A DNA stretch of 64,000 nucleotides from Ensifer adhaerens (GCF_020035535.1 NZ_CP083349.1:1178001-1242000); one strand, 5' to 3'. Shown: positions 44,254 through 56,685, counted from the stretch's first letter. Made by a program: numbers and translations. The notes: generated from the sequence alone by a model not told the origin.

Positions 44254-45024
44254 ATGACGCCCGATATCCGCCCGCTCGTCGCCGGCAACTGGAAGATGAA
44301 CGGAACCCGCGCCTCGCTGGACCAGATCAAGGCGATGGCCGAAGGGGTCAAGGGCGAACTTTCCGCCAAGGTCGAGACGCTGATCTGCCCGCCGACAACC
44401 CTGCTCTACGTGGCAACGGCGCTTTGCGACGACAGCCCGCTGATGATCGGCGCGCAGGATTGCCATCAGAAGCAGTCGGGCGCACACACCGGCGACGTTT
44501 CAGCCGAAATGATCGCCGATTGCTTCGGCACCCACGTCATAGTTGGTCACTCCGAGCGTCGTACCGACCACGCTGAAAGCGATGCGCTGGTTCGCGCGAA
44601 GACCGAAGCGGCCCATGCCGCCGATCTCGTGGCCGTCGTCTGCATCGGCGAAACCGGTGACGAGCGCAAGGCAGGCAAGACGCTGGACGTTCTGAAGCGC
44701 CAGCTCGCCGAGAGCCTGCCGGATGCCGCGACTGCCGAAAATACGGTCATTGCCTACGAGCCCGTCTGGGCGATCGGCACGGGCCTGACCCCGACGGTGG
44801 CCGACGTCGAGGAAGCTCATGCCTTCATGCGCAAGGAGCTCGTTTCGCGCTTTGCAGACCCTGGCGCCAAGATGCGCATCCTCTATGGCGGCTCGGTCAA
44901 GCCTTCCAATGCAAAGGAACTGATGGGTGTGGCCAATGTCGATGGCGCGCTGATCGGTGGTGCGAGCTTGAAAGCGGAAGACTTCCTCGCCATCTACCGG
45001 GCTTATGAAGAATTGACGGCCTGA
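44254..45024 (+). CDS. tpiA: Triosephosphate isomerase
   Basis: 256 residues from the ATG at 44254 with a strong CGGAGGAAAT site. Interconverts dihydroxyacetone phosphate and glyceraldehyde 3-phosphate. Catalytic residues are Lys14 in AGNWKMNG, His in VIVGHSERR and Glu in [11 protein letters not shown]; the phosphate loop [16 protein letters not shown] is intact. Normal length. Upstream frames without similarity are not included. Followed by secG and pyrG on the same strand. Confidence 0.98.
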   Translation: MTPDIRPLVAGNWKMNGTRASLDQIKAMAEGVKGELSAKVETLICPPTTLLYVATALCDDSPLMIGAQDCHQKQSGAHTGDVSAEMIADCFGTHVIVGHSERRTDHAESDALVRAKTEAAHAADLVAVVCIGETGDERKAGKTLDVLKRQLAESLPDAATAENTVIAYEPVWAIGTGLTPTVADVEEAHAFMRKELVSRFADPGAKMRILYGGSVKPSNAKELMGVANVDGALIGGASLKAEDFLAIYRAYEELTA

Positions 45025-45155
45025 TTGCACGGAGCACCGGGCAGGGGCTTGGAATGACGCACGGCATGGTATAAAGAGGCGCGAAAATTGCGCCCGGCCA
45101 TGCTGAGTTTGCGCATGGATTGATTCGTGTGCCCAAGGGGCAGGACTGGAAGCTG

Positions 45156-45650
45156 ATGCAGACCGTACTACTCGTCATCTATCTCATGGTCGTCGTCGCC
45201 CTGATCGGCGTCGTACTCATTCAGCGCTCCGAAGGCGGCGGCCTCGGCATCGGCGGCGGCTCGGGCTTCATGTCCGCGCGTGGCACGGCCAATGCGCTGA
45301 CCCGCACGACGGCAATCCTTGCCGCGCTGTTCTTCGTCCTCGCGATTGCCATGGGCATTCTGGCGCGCTACCAGCCGCAGGCAACCGATATCCTCGACCG
45401 GATCCCGGGCACCAGCTCGAACGGCGGCGGAGTTCTCGATTCGCTCGGCGGCGGCAACACCCAGGCCCCGGCCGGTGGCGCCACGCAGCAGCAGCCCGCA
45501 ACTGCCCCGGCAGCCGGCAATGGCGCAGCGACCGGCAACGGCGTTCCCTCAGCCGCACCGGCAACATCCGGCGAAGCTCCGGCAGGCGGCGCAACGACTG
45601 AGACGCCCGCCAACAACAACTCGGGATCGCAAGTTCCCAGCGGCCAATAA
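45156..45650 (+). CDS. secG: Protein translocase subunit SecG
   Basis: 164 residues from the ATG at 45156. Two membrane segments (TVLLVIYLMVVVALIGVVLI and AILAALFFVLAIAMGIL) flank the conserved cytoplasmic loop QRSEGGGLGIGGGSGFMSARGTANALTRTTA. SecG associates with SecYE to aid export. The C-terminal 85 residues are low-complexity Ala/Gly/Pro/Gln, longer than in E. coli SecG (110 residues) and a feature of rhizobial homologues. A strong terminator follows. Confidence 0.95.
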   Translation: MQTVLLVIYLMVVVALIGVVLIQRSEGGGLGIGGGSGFMSARGTANALTRTTAILAALFFVLAIAMGILARYQPQATDILDRIPGTSSNGGGVLDSLGGGNTQAPAGGATQQQPATAPAAGNGAATGNGVPSAAPATSGEAPAGGATTETPANNNSGSQVPSGQ

Positions 45651-45672
45651 GGTCGCAATTCAGAAGAACCCG

Positions 45673-45704
45673 CCGGCGGATGTTTCATCCGCCGGTTTTG
45701 TTTT
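45673..45704 (+). terminator. Intrinsic terminator after secG
   Basis: CCGGCGGATG (45673-45682), loop TTT, CATCCGCCGG (45686-45695), then TTTTGTTTT. Ten perfect pairs. It separates secG from pyrG. Confidence 0.9.
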
Positions 45705-45710
45705 GTGTGA

Positions 45711-47426
<1,716 letters not shown>

Positions 47427-47447
47427 GGCGAGATTGCATCAAACAAG

Positions 47448-47475
47448 AAAGGCCGGTCGTGAGACCGGCCTTTTT
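47448..47475 (+). terminator. Intrinsic terminator after pyrG
   Basis: AAAGGCCGGTC (47448-47458), loop GTGA, GACCGGCCTTT (47463-47473), then further T. Eleven perfect pairs; the A-run on the left may allow it to serve the convergent DUF418 gene too. Confidence 0.9.
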
Positions 47476-47523
47476 CATATGTGCTGGTGCGCGGAGTTCC
47501 TCGTGCGACCAGCCAGAGAGTGC

Positions 47524-48711
47524 TCAGCGCGCCTCGACCGGCTTGCGCCATTGCGGCGCCCGCCAGATGGTGATGAAGCGCAGTACCCATTCGAGCGGGC
47601 CGTAAGCGTAGCGCGCCATCCACCAGCGGCTGGTGAAAAGCTGGGCCGTGAAGATGGCAAGCGCAATCAACACCGTTGCCAAGGGCGAGACTTTGCCGAT
47701 GACGCCAAGGCCGTAGCCATGGAAGATCAGAGCCGCGACCAGTGACTGTATGAGGTAGTTGGAAAGCGCCATACGGCCGGCGGGCGCCAGCAGGGTGCGC
47801 AGGCGCTGCCCCACTGTCGTTCCGAAGAACAGCATCATGCCGCCGACATAGGCGCCGGTCAGGAACGGGCCGGTGATCAGACCGATCGAAAGCCCGATGA
47901 TGGCGACAGGCGAATCGATCAGCTCGACGCTGGCATAGGCATAGACGATGGCGCCTGGCAGTCCGATCCACAGGCCAGCGCGAAGCAGCCGTTGGAAGAG
48001 TGCGCGGTTTTCCTCCGGCCGTGCCAGCGTCTTGCGGCGCCCGGCGATCAGACCGAGCACGAACATGGCAAGCGCACACGGCGCCTGCAGCAGGCCAAGT
48101 ATTACCCAGACTGACGAGAGTTCCGTCAGGTGCTGGCCGATGATAGCTTGCCAGTCGCCTCGAAAGGCAAGTTTAGTCGCCTCGGCCGCAGCGAGGATCG
48201 CGGACCGGTCGAGCGGCATTGGCGCCAGTGTAGCGAGCATGCCGAGCGCACCCCATGCTACAGCAATGAGAATGATCAGCCACTTCGCCAGGCGGAAGAG
48301 GGCGGCATCGCTTCGGTTCCGTAGTGTCAGCAGTACGACACCGAGCACGGCATAGGTGGTGAGAATGTCGCCATGGAAGAGCAGAACCGCATGGGCAATA
48401 CCGATCAGCCAAAGGCCGGTCTGCCGTCGCAAGAGCCGGGGGACGAAGGCTTCGCCGGATTTTTCCGCCGAGCGCATCTGCAGAGTGAAGCTGTAGCCGA
48501 ACAGGAACGAGAACAAGAGGTAGAACTTCATCTCGAAGAATAGCGCGATCACGAGATGGACGGTGCGGTCGGCGATGCCGCCGAAGGCGGGGTCGGCGAG
48601 CTCCAGTCCATAGAACGCGGAGGCGAAAGCCATGGTGTTGACGATAAGGATTCCGAGCAGTGCGAAGCCGCGCAATGCGTCGACATCATCGATGCGATCC
48701 GGGGTGGTCAT
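47524..48711 (-). CDS. DUF418 family membrane protein
   Basis: 395 residues from the ATG at 48711. The beginning RIDDVDALRGFALLGILIVNTMAF and the later SFLFGYSFTLQM are the signature of DUF418 (YeiB-like) proteins, which have about ten membrane segments. The C-terminal domain (residues about 230-395) contains GRMALSNYLIQSLVAALIF and ends in RWWMARYAYGPLEWVLRFITIW. Function is unknown; proposed to be transport- or acyltransferase-related. A long AT-rich palindrome stands in its upstream region. Confidence 0.9.
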   Translation of the reverse strand: MTTPDRIDDVDALRGFALLGILIVNTMAFASAFYGLELADPAFGGIADRTVHLVIALFFEMKFYLLFSFLFGYSFTLQMRSAEKSGEAFVPRLLRRQTGLWLIGIAHAVLLFHGDILTTYAVLGVVLLTLRNRSDAALFRLAKWLIILIAVAWGALGMLATLAPMPLDRSAILAAAEATKLAFRGDWQAIIGQHLTELSSVWVILGLLQAPCALAMFVLGLIAGRRKTLARPEENRALFQRLLRAGLWIGLPGAIVYAYASVELIDSPVAIIGLSIGLITGPFLTGAYVGGMMLFFGTTVGQRLRTLLAPAGRMALSNYLIQSLVAALIFHGYGLGVIGKVSPLATVLIALAIFTAQLFTSRWWMARYAYGPLEWVLRFITIWRAPQWRKPVEAR

Positions 48712-48841
48712 TCGAGTTCTCCGTGGCGTCAGACGCTGGAAGCGTGCGCCATAACTAGTTGAAACAGCGCCATTTTGTGAAAATGAACGTCTCAATCGCC
48801 AGCAGGGACAGGGGAACCCCGCTCTGCTTGTCGAGTGTCTT

Positions 48842-48873
48842 ATTTATTAAATCGACTAGTCAATCTAATAAAT
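48842..48873. promoter_or_regulatory. 32-bp AT-rich palindrome (operator-like)
   Basis: Two 13-base arms around ACTAGT (48855-48860): ATTTATTAAATCG on the left, CAATCTAATAAAT on the right, matching at 11 of 13 positions. It lies 131 bases upstream of the minus-strand DUF418 start and 73 bases after the end of the CDP-alcohol transferase gene. Size and symmetry fit a dimeric regulator (TetR-like GACTAGTC core). Composition contrasts with the GC-rich surroundings. Confidence 0.55.
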
Positions 48874-48945
48874 GGAGCAATGAGACGTCAAGAGGCACCT
48901 GCGGCGAATGCGCGGGTGTGGCTCAGTTGCTGTGATAGGGAACGA

Positions 48946-49602
48946 TCAGCCTTTGTGGCTGGTGTTCTGTCGGAGCCAGGCGATTTGGCGGCGGGCACGC
49001 AGGAGTGCGGTGAGTGCAGCGCCGATCGAGATCAACAGCAGCGCGGCCCAGAGGATTTCGCCGTCGCCAAGCCAGAGGCCTTCAAGCGACGAAAGAACCG
49101 CAGCCAGCGTCATTGTCGCCATGCGGTGTTGCTTGGCCATCGGGCCGGAGAAATCGCTCGGAGCGCCATTGGCGCGGCCAAGTTCGCGCACATAGGCAGT
49201 CAGTACGGCGAAAGTAGCTGCAGCGAAACCGAGGGCAGGCACGCCGATCCCGAAGCCGGCGCCGACGAAGATGAAGACATCGGCGACACGGTCCGGAAAT
49301 TCGTTCCAGAAAGGACCATCGGCTTCGCCTTTGCCACCCTCGACGGCGACCATGCCATCGAAGAGATTACAGAGAAGGCGCCCCTGGCAGAAGAGGGCGG
49401 CAGCGATGAACAGCGCGACTCTTGCCCCATCCTGCGTTTCCCCCGTCAGCCAGAAGGCAAGCCCGGCCAAGGCCGCGGCCAGCATGCTGGCCTGCGAGAT
49501 CTGGTTGGGCGTGACGTTCATCGAGGCCAGGCGCCGCGCGATCGCCTGCGCCCAGCGGGTGTTGCGGCTTGCGAGTGGCCTGCGGTCACCGGTCCCGGTC
49601 AT
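48946..49602 (-). CDS. CDP-alcohol phosphatidyltransferase family protein with altered motif
   Basis: 218 residues with about six membrane segments. The family motif D-x2-D-G-x2-A-R-x8-G-x3-D-x3-D appears as N-x2-D-G-x2-A-V-x8-G-x3-N-x3-D (NLFDGMVAVEGGKGEAD, then GPFWNEFPD). Two metal-binding Asp are Asn and the Arg is Val; the second and fourth Asp remain. Fold membership is clear, but activity or substrate must differ from PgsA or PssA. It overlaps the preceding membrane-protein gene by 17 bases and closes a four-gene lipid unit, comparable with ynbA in enterobacterial ynbAB. Confidence 0.82.
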   Translation of the reverse strand: MTGTGDRRPLASRNTRWAQAIARRLASMNVTPNQISQASMLAAALAGLAFWLTGETQDGARVALFIAAALFCQGRLLCNLFDGMVAVEGGKGEADGPFWNEFPDRVADVFIFVGAGFGIGVPALGFAAATFAVLTAYVRELGRANGAPSDFSGPMAKQHRMATMTLAAVLSSLEGLWLGDGEILWAALLLISIGAALTALLRARRQIAWLRQNTSHKG

Positions 49603-49984
49603 GTTCGCCTCGGCTAAAGGAATAGTTGTAGATGGCGGCGTAGGTGGTCGAAACCGTGAGCGGCAGCGCGATCGTTTTCAGGATCTCGGGCGTGCCGCTT
49701 GCTGTGTGGATTGCGATGAGGACTGCTGACGAACCAACGCAGGCGAGGAGTGGCGGCAGGACCAACCGCGTCGCGCCGCTGAACCGACTGGAAAGCACGT
49801 CGATCGCCGTCTTGAGATAGAGCGTGAGCAGGGCCGAAAGCGTACCCTGGACGACGCCGGCAACGAGCGGCTTCGGCATCGGATGATGGCGATTGGCGAA
49901 AAACGCCCAGCCGCCCATGGCGACAAACGCAAATGCCACATGCACCACGCCGCTTGATGCCAATCCCCTCAGCTTCGCGGTCAT
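49586..49984 (-). CDS. Small membrane protein of the lipid gene unit
   Basis: 132 residues from the ATG at 49984, which overlaps the stop of the CdsA-like gene by 4 bases. Four hydrophobic segments (GVVHVAFAFVAMGGWAFF; PLVAGVVQGTLSALLTLY; LVLPPLLACVGSSAVLIAI; TIALPLTVSTTYAAIYNY) separated by short loops. No known family comes to mind. Its coupling to CdsA-like and CDP-alcohol transferase genes suggests a partner or lipid transporter in the same pathway. Confidence 0.72.
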   Translation of the reverse strand: MTAKLRGLASSGVVHVAFAFVAMGGWAFFANRHHPMPKPLVAGVVQGTLSALLTLYLKTAIDVLSSRFSGATRLVLPPLLACVGSSAVLIAIHTASGTPEILKTIALPLTVSTTYAAIYNYSFSRGEHDRDR

Positions 49985-50931
49985 GTCAGTGACCACCAGT
50001 AACGCGTCAGATGGAAGAAGATCGGCGCCGAAAAGACGACGGAATCCAGCCGGTCGATCAGTCCGCCATGGCCCTCGATCAGGTGACCCCAGTCCTTGAC
50101 GCCGCGGTCGCGCTTGATCGCCGACATCACGAGCCCGCCGAAGAAGCCCATCAAGGTGATGATGAGCGACATCACAGCCGCTTGCATCGGCGTAAACGGC
50201 GTAATCCACCAGAGCGATGCGCCGATCAGGGTGGCGCTTGCGACCCCGCCGACAAAGCCTTCGACGGTCTTCGAGGGCGAAAGGGTCGGAGCGATCTTGG
50301 TTCGTCCGAAGAGTTTGCCCCAGACATATTGCAACACGTCGCTAGACTGAACGACGATGACCAGGAAGGCGATCAAGAGAACGTTGCGACCGTCATAGCC
50401 CGGGATCTGCAACGTCAGCAACGCCGGCACGTGCGAGGCGCAGAAGACGCAGATCATCAGCGCCCATTGCACCTCGGAGATCCGCAGAAGGAAATCACGC
50501 GTATCACCGCGCAGAACCGCGACGATCGGCATCAGCAGGAAAGCATAGACCGGTACGAAGATCGAATAGATGCCGTATTGCTCGGCCCACAGCAGGAAGT
50601 AGTTGATCGGCAGCACGACGAAGAAGGCGGCGGCGATCGCCCAGTGGTCGCCACGTCGCGTATTTATGAGCGTGATGAATTCGCGCAGTGCCGCGAATGA
50701 GCAGAAGGCAAAGAGCAGGAGCACGCCGACCCGACCGGCGACGAAGGCGATAGCGATGAGTACCACCATCGCCCACCACGCCTTGATGCGAGCGTTGAGG
50801 TTCTCGATTGCGCCGTTCGATCCGTCCGGCGAAAGCTTCTGCTTGAGCACGTAGCCGATGCTCGACGCGAGCACGAGAATGCCGCCGACACCGAGAAGCA
50901 GTTTGAGCATGTCCAGGCTTGCCGCGCTCAT
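49981..50931 (-). CDS. Phosphatidate cytidylyltransferase (CdsA-like)
   Basis: 316 residues from the ATG at 50931. Eight or so membrane segments. The C-terminal CDP-diacylglycerol synthase signature is present: SPSKTVEGFVGG and DWGHLIEGHGGLIDRLDSVVFSAPIFFH (S-x-x-K-R/T-x(4)-K/D...D-R-x-D-S). It converts an acidic lipid plus CTP into CDP-diacylglycerol. It is probably a second copy, because the housekeeping cdsA lies between uppS and dxr in rhizobia; resembles YnbB. Start and stop both overlap neighbours by 4 bases. Confidence 0.88.
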   Translation of the reverse strand: MSAASLDMLKLLLGVGGILVLASSIGYVLKQKLSPDGSNGAIENLNARIKAWWAMVVLIAIAFVAGRVGVLLLFAFCSFAALREFITLINTRRGDHWAIAAAFFVVLPINYFLLWAEQYGIYSIFVPVYAFLLMPIVAVLRGDTRDFLLRISEVQWALMICVFCASHVPALLTLQIPGYDGRNVLLIAFLVIVVQSSDVLQYVWGKLFGRTKIAPTLSPSKTVEGFVGGVASATLIGASLWWITPFTPMQAAVMSLIITLMGFFGGLVMSAIKRDRGVKDWGHLIEGHGGLIDRLDSVVFSAPIFFHLTRYWWSLT

Positions 50932-51641
50932 GCATTGTCTTCCGTTGAAGAGGGAGCGAGCGCGAGCAGGGCGACCTCGGCGCGGGCGATGAATTCGTCC
51001 ATGGTCTCCTGCGCCTTGAGTCGCATCGGCTCGCCGAAGGTTACGGTACAGATGAGCGGGATCGGCACGAACTCCCCCTTCGGCATCACGCGGTTGAGAT
51101 TGTTGATCCAGACGGGGACGAGCGGCACATCCGGCCGCTTGCATGCGAGGTGATAGAGCCCGCTCTTGAAAGGCAACAGGCGCGCATCGGTCTGGTTGCG
51201 CGTTCCCTCGGGAAAGAGAATCAGCGACGAGCCGTCGTTGAGGACGGCCGTCATTTGCTCGACCGGATCCTGGGTGCGGGCCGTTGCGTCGCGCTCGATC
51301 AGCACCGCGTCGAACACGTCACGGCCGATGAAGGCCGAGAGCTTCGATTTCAGCCAATATTCTGCCCCGGCCACCGGCCGCGTGCGCTCCCGCAGCCAGG
51401 GCGGCAAAACCGCCCAGATCAGGACGAAATCGCCGTGGCTGGAATGATTGGCGAAGTAGATGCTCTGTTTCGGCGGCAGGCCGGTCTCATGCCAGATGGC
51501 GCGCGCCGCGGTCATTGCGCGCGCAAACATCATGATGGCGATGGAGGCCAGCTTGGCCATGATCTCGCGGATCATGCGAATTCGTGCCCGGATTGGAAAC
51601 AGGTCGTCGCTCCGACGCACCCTGCGGAGCGTGTGGGCCAT
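50928..51641 (-). CDS. 1-acyl-glycerol-3-phosphate acyltransferase (PlsC-like)
   Basis: 237 residues. Acyltransferase motif I FANHSSHGDFV (HX4D), motif III LILFPEGTRNQTD, motif IV VPLVPVWINNLNRV. One or two N-terminal helices anchor it to the inner membrane. First gene of the four-gene minus-strand unit: its product, an acylated glycerol phosphate, could be the substrate of the CdsA-like enzyme encoded next. Rhizobia carry several plsC paralogues; this is probably not the essential one. Confidence 0.88.
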   Translation of the reverse strand: MAHTLRRVRRSDDLFPIRARIRMIREIMAKLASIAIMMFARAMTAARAIWHETGLPPKQSIYFANHSSHGDFVLIWAVLPPWLRERTRPVAGAEYWLKSKLSAFIGRDVFDAVLIERDATARTQDPVEQMTAVLNDGSSLILFPEGTRNQTDARLLPFKSGLYHLACKRPDVPLVPVWINNLNRVMPKGEFVPIPLICTVTFGEPMRLKAQETMDEFIARAEVALLALAPSSTEDNA

Positions 51642-52105
51642 GTCCGTACGGGTATCATGCCTTGCAACAATAAGATCAAGCGCTGCCCCTCAGCCTGCGC
51701 CCGGCGTACCCCCAGGCTGCATCGACCAACATTACGCGATTGCGTCCGCTTCTCAAGCGGTTGAAATCACAAGCAAGGTGATAACGGACCAGGCGCTCCG
51801 GATATTCGCCGTCGTTGCGAAAGGGATCGAACGCAAGACGATGCGACGCCTCGCCACATCCGTCGGTCGCAGAGCCGACATTGACCAACTGCAACCCTGC
51901 CGCTAGCCTGCGGTTGCAACATGAGGAGCCTCGTCCAATGCGCCAGTAATGCCCGGTGAAAACCGAATTCGCCTCAACTTCGCTCGCGAAGGGGATGGAT
52001 GATGGCATTGCTAGACCCGTATTGGCGGTCAGACGCCGAGGCATTTTGTGCTTGCGCCCCCCGTTCGTGAGCGGTCACATTTGGACACGTTTCCAGGGAC
52101 CGAAC
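51642..52105. other. Divergent intergenic region without recognised genes
   Basis: About 460 bases between the divergent plsC-like and methyltransferase genes. An open frame runs in from the methyltransferase side without similarity. I see no strong hairpin, repeat or promoter pair; both promoters should lie here. Confidence 0.35.
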
Positions 52106-52912
52106 ATGCAAGGTAAATCCAATCTCGATATCATCGATCACAACCGCCAGGCCTGGGACAGGCAAGCGAGTGAACACTGCGAGTGGTCGCGGCCGGTGAC
52201 GCCGGAGATGATCGCTGCGGCCCGTGCCGGGCAATGGCAGGCGCGGCTGACGCCTGGCGATCTGCCGAAGGGTTGGCTACCCGACATCCGCGGCAAGAAG
52301 ATCCTGTGCCTGGCCTCGGCGGGCGGCCAGCAGGGGCCAATTCTGGCGGCGGCAGGTGCCGAGGTCACCGTCTTCGACATCTCCGAGGGGCAGCTCGCCC
52401 AGGACCGGCTTGTGGCCGAACGCGAGGGTCTGTCGCTGGCAGCGGTACAGGGGGACATGCGCGACCTCGCGGGCTTTGCGGATGAAGCCTTTGACATTGT
52501 CTTTCACCCGATATCGAATCTCTACGTTCCGGCTCTCCAGCCGGTTTGGCGGGAATGCAATCGCGTGCTCAAGACCGGTGGACGCCTGCTCGCGAGCTTC
52601 TACAACCCGATTGTTTTCGTTGGCGACCGGGACCCGGGCTATGCGGAGAAGGGCCTCATTCGCCCCGTCTATGCGCTGCCCTTTGCGGAAGCCGAACATC
52701 TGGCTGCCGATGCGGTGCAAGCCAAGATCGGTCGCGGTGAAGCGCTGGTGTTCGGGCACAGCCTTGCCGCGCAGATTGACGGGCAATTGCAAGCAGGCTT
52801 CATGCTTGCCGGCTTTCACGAAGATTGGCAGCCATCGCCCCGTTTTCTGATCGACAGGTTCGTGCCGACCTTCATCGCCACCTGCGCCATCAAGTGCGAT
52901 CTCGGCCTTTGA
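52106..52912 (+). CDS. Class I SAM-dependent methyltransferase
   Basis: 268 residues from the ATG at 52106 with AGGGA upstream. Rossmann motif I is KILCLASAGGQQGPILAAAGAEVTVFDIS, followed by acidic AVQGDMRDLAGFADEAFDIVFHPIS (motif II/III) and VLKTGGRLLASF (post III). The N-terminal NRQAWDRQASEHCEWSRPVTPEMI is a conserved cap in this subgroup, which is related to UbiE/COQ5-like small-molecule methyltransferases. Substrate unknown. Confidence 0.88.
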   Translation: MQGKSNLDIIDHNRQAWDRQASEHCEWSRPVTPEMIAAARAGQWQARLTPGDLPKGWLPDIRGKKILCLASAGGQQGPILAAAGAEVTVFDISEGQLAQDRLVAEREGLSLAAVQGDMRDLAGFADEAFDIVFHPISNLYVPALQPVWRECNRVLKTGGRLLASFYNPIVFVGDRDPGYAEKGLIRPVYALPFAEAEHLAADAVQAKIGRGEALVFGHSLAAQIDGQLQAGFMLAGFHEDWQPSPRFLIDRFVPTFIATCAIKCDLGL

Positions 52913-53121
52913 CATAGGGGCGCCGCGAACTGTGCGCGTCTTGTGGCGTGCGCAAGAGGAACAGAGCAATCGCGGCGTCTGCGATGACCCGCGGTTGCGT
53001 TTTCGGGCAGGCTGCACGCCGATCATGGTGGCTTGTTACGTCGCGTTACTGTTACGTACTCGCCAAACCGCTGGTTTCATTCTTTTATGTTCGTCAGCGA
53101 AACTGGAAAGGGTCAATACGC

Positions 53122-53292
53122 ATGCGCTTCATCGCTTTGTTGGTTATGCCGTTGGCGATCGTGCTGGGGCTTTCGGGCTGTGCCTCCACCACGTCCTCGA
53201 GCAATACGACCTACGCGCAGCCCCAAACGTTCGCCCCCGGTCTCGGCGCGGGAAATACGGCCAACGCCACGGCGGCTCCGGGCTACTACTAA
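53122..53292 (+). CDS. Small lipoprotein
   Basis: 56 residues from the ATG at 53122 with GGAAAGGG upstream. Signal peptide MRFIALLVMPLAIVLGLSGC ends in a lipobox LSGC. The remaining 36 residues are Ser/Thr/Asn/Ala-rich and probably unstructured. Small lipoproteins of this type decorate the rhizobial envelope; function unknown. Confidence 0.7.
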   Translation: MRFIALLVMPLAIVLGLSGCASTTSSSNTTYAQPQTFAPGLGAGNTANATAAPGYY

Positions 53293-53474
53293 GGCTCGGG
53301 CAGCCCGACACCAGCGGGCAAGCATAATTCCGCGACTGGCGCGGCCCAGCGCGGAGTGTTCTTGTCTGCGGCCCGTGTTCGGGCTCACACGGCCAATCGG
53401 CTCCCTGGCCGCGACTCGGCTTGCATTCGCCGGCCAAAAGTTGCAAACAGCGGCGAACCATCAGGGAAAACGCC

Positions 53475-54365
53475 ATGAGCCTCTCCAAGCGCACCACCCG
53501 CCCGCTCGATCACCTCGTGCTGCCGGTGGATACGCTTACCCAGGCGCGGCGCCGTTTTTCCGATCTCGGCTTCACCGTCGCTGAGGATGCGCGCCATCCT
53601 TTTGGCACTGAGAATGCCTGCGTCTTCTTTTCCGATGGCACCTATCTCGAACCATTGGCCGTCGCTTCCCGCGAGGAATGCGAAGCCGCCGCCCTCGATG
53701 GCAATGCCTTTGTCGCCCGCGATCTGGCCTTCCGCTTTCGTCAGGGACCAGAAGGTCTTTCGGCCCTGGTCTTCGGCACCGAGGATGCGGCAAGCGATCA
53801 CATTCGCTTCCGTGCGCAAGGCGTCTCGGGCGGCGACATGCTGGAGTTCTCCCGGCCGATGAAGCTGCCGGATGGCCGAGAAGGATTGGGTTCCTTCCGC
53901 CTTGCCTTCGCGGCGGATCTGCGCTCGCCGGATTTCTTCCTGTTCAACTGTCAGCGCGTCCGGGCCCTGCCCACGGACCGGGCAGCGCTGGAGTGGCACC
54001 AAAACGGCGTGACCGGCATTGCCGAAGTGGTTCTCTCGGAAGCCAACCCGACCGATTTTCAGTATCTCCTGCAGGAGGCAGTCGACGAACGCGAAGTCGC
54101 TGCGCACTCCTTCGGCATGGATATCTCGGCCACCAACGCCAAGATTTCGGTGCTGAATGCAGCCGGCATGGAAGCCTTCTTCGGTCGCTCGGTCCGCGAA
54201 GCCGAACGCGGCCTGCGTGGACGCGCCGTGGTCTTCCGCGTCGCCGACCTCGAGGCGACACGCGCGCTCTTTGCTGACAACGATATCGAATTTGCAGAAA
54301 TGGGCGGACGCCTCATTGTTCCCGAAATGCCGGGGCAAGGGGTGATCTTCGCTTTTGGAGCTTGA
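53475..54365 (+). CDS. VOC/glyoxalase-like domain protein
   Basis: 296 residues from the ATG at 53475. The N-terminal half [51 protein letters not shown] is a glyoxalase-like (PF13468 type) module with His15-type and Glu metal ligands; the second half contains a weaker repeat of the fold. Enzymes of this group are metal-dependent lyases, dioxygenases or resistance proteins; the role here is unknown. The stop overlaps the start region of kdsA, which is read in the same operon. Confidence 0.82.
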   Translation: MSLSKRTTRPLDHLVLPVDTLTQARRRFSDLGFTVAEDARHPFGTENACVFFSDGTYLEPLAVASREECEAAALDGNAFVARDLAFRFRQGPEGLSALVFGTEDAASDHIRFRAQGVSGGDMLEFSRPMKLPDGREGLGSFRLAFAADLRSPDFFLFNCQRVRALPTDRAALEWHQNGVTGIAEVVLSEANPTDFQYLLQEAVDEREVAAHSFGMDISATNAKISVLNAAGMEAFFGRSVREAERGLRGRAVVFRVADLEATRALFADNDIEFAEMGGRLIVPEMPGQGVIFAFGA

Positions 54366-54367
54366 TG

Positions 54368-55207
54368 ATGAAAACCAATGCCAGAGTAGTAGTCGGCAAC
54401 GGCGCCCACCAGGTCGCTTTCGCGCAAACCGATAAGCTGTCGCTGATCGCCGGCCCCTGCCAGATGGAGAGCCGCGAACATGCCTTCATGATGGCGGGTG
54501 CGCTTTCCGAACTCTGCAAGAAGCTGGGCCTCGGCCTCGTCTACAAGTCCTCCTTCGACAAGGCGAACCGTACCTCGCTTTCGGGCAAGCGCGGCATCGG
54601 CCTCGACAAGGCCATGGAGATCTTTGCCGACCTCAAGAAGGAGTTCGGCTTTCCGGTTCTGACCGACGTCCACACCGAAGAGCAATGCGCTCTGGTCGCT
54701 CCGACGATCGACATCCTGCAGATCCCCGCGTTTCTGTCGCGCCAGACCGATCTTCTGGTCGCCGCTGCCAAGACCGGCCGCGCGATCAACGTCAAGAAGG
54801 GCCAGTTCCTCGCGCCCTGGGACATGAAAAACGTCCTGGCGAAGTTCACCGAAAGCGGCAATCCGAACGTCATGCTTTGCGAACGCGGCGCTTCCTTCGG
54901 CTACAACACGCTGGTCTCCGACATGCGCTCGCTGCCGATCATGGCATCGCTCGGCGCGCCCGTCGTCTTCGATGCAACCCATTCCGTGCAGCAGCCGGGC
55001 GGGCAGGGCGGCTCCTCGGGCGGCCAGCGTGAATTCGTCGAGACCCTGGCGCGCGCGGCCGTTGCCGTCGGCGTTGCAGGCGTGTTCGTCGAGACACACG
55101 AGGACCCGGACAATGCTCCGTCGGACGGTCCGAACATGGTGCATCTGAAGGACATGCCACGGCTGCTGGAAAAGCTGCTGGCCTTCGACGCGATCGCCAA
55201 GGGCTGA
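54368..55207 (+). CDS. kdsA: 3-deoxy-8-phosphooctulonate synthase
   Basis: 279 residues; of two adjacent ATG codons, 54368 has the better distance to GGAG. Condenses phosphoenolpyruvate and arabinose 5-phosphate to KDO 8-phosphate for lipopolysaccharide. Conserved parts: [61 protein letters not shown] and [23 protein letters not shown]. The Cys/His/Asp metal residues are present. Located immediately before eno, as usual in Rhizobiaceae. Confidence 0.97.
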   Translation: MKTNARVVVGNGAHQVAFAQTDKLSLIAGPCQMESREHAFMMAGALSELCKKLGLGLVYKSSFDKANRTSLSGKRGIGLDKAMEIFADLKKEFGFPVLTDVHTEEQCALVAPTIDILQIPAFLSRQTDLLVAAAKTGRAINVKKGQFLAPWDMKNVLAKFTESGNPNVMLCERGASFGYNTLVSDMRSLPIMASLGAPVVFDATHSVQQPGGQGGSSGGQREFVETLARAAVAVGVAGVFVETHEDPDNAPSDGPNMVHLKDMPRLLEKLLAFDAIAKG

Positions 55208-55227
55208 GCCGGCGCAACGCTTCGTGA

Positions 55228-56619
<1,392 letters not shown>

Positions 56620-56685
56620 TCCCGGAGCGGGGTAGGGAAAAATGTGTGCGGTATTCCGCTCGCGTCCCGCTCTAACTTGCTAAAG

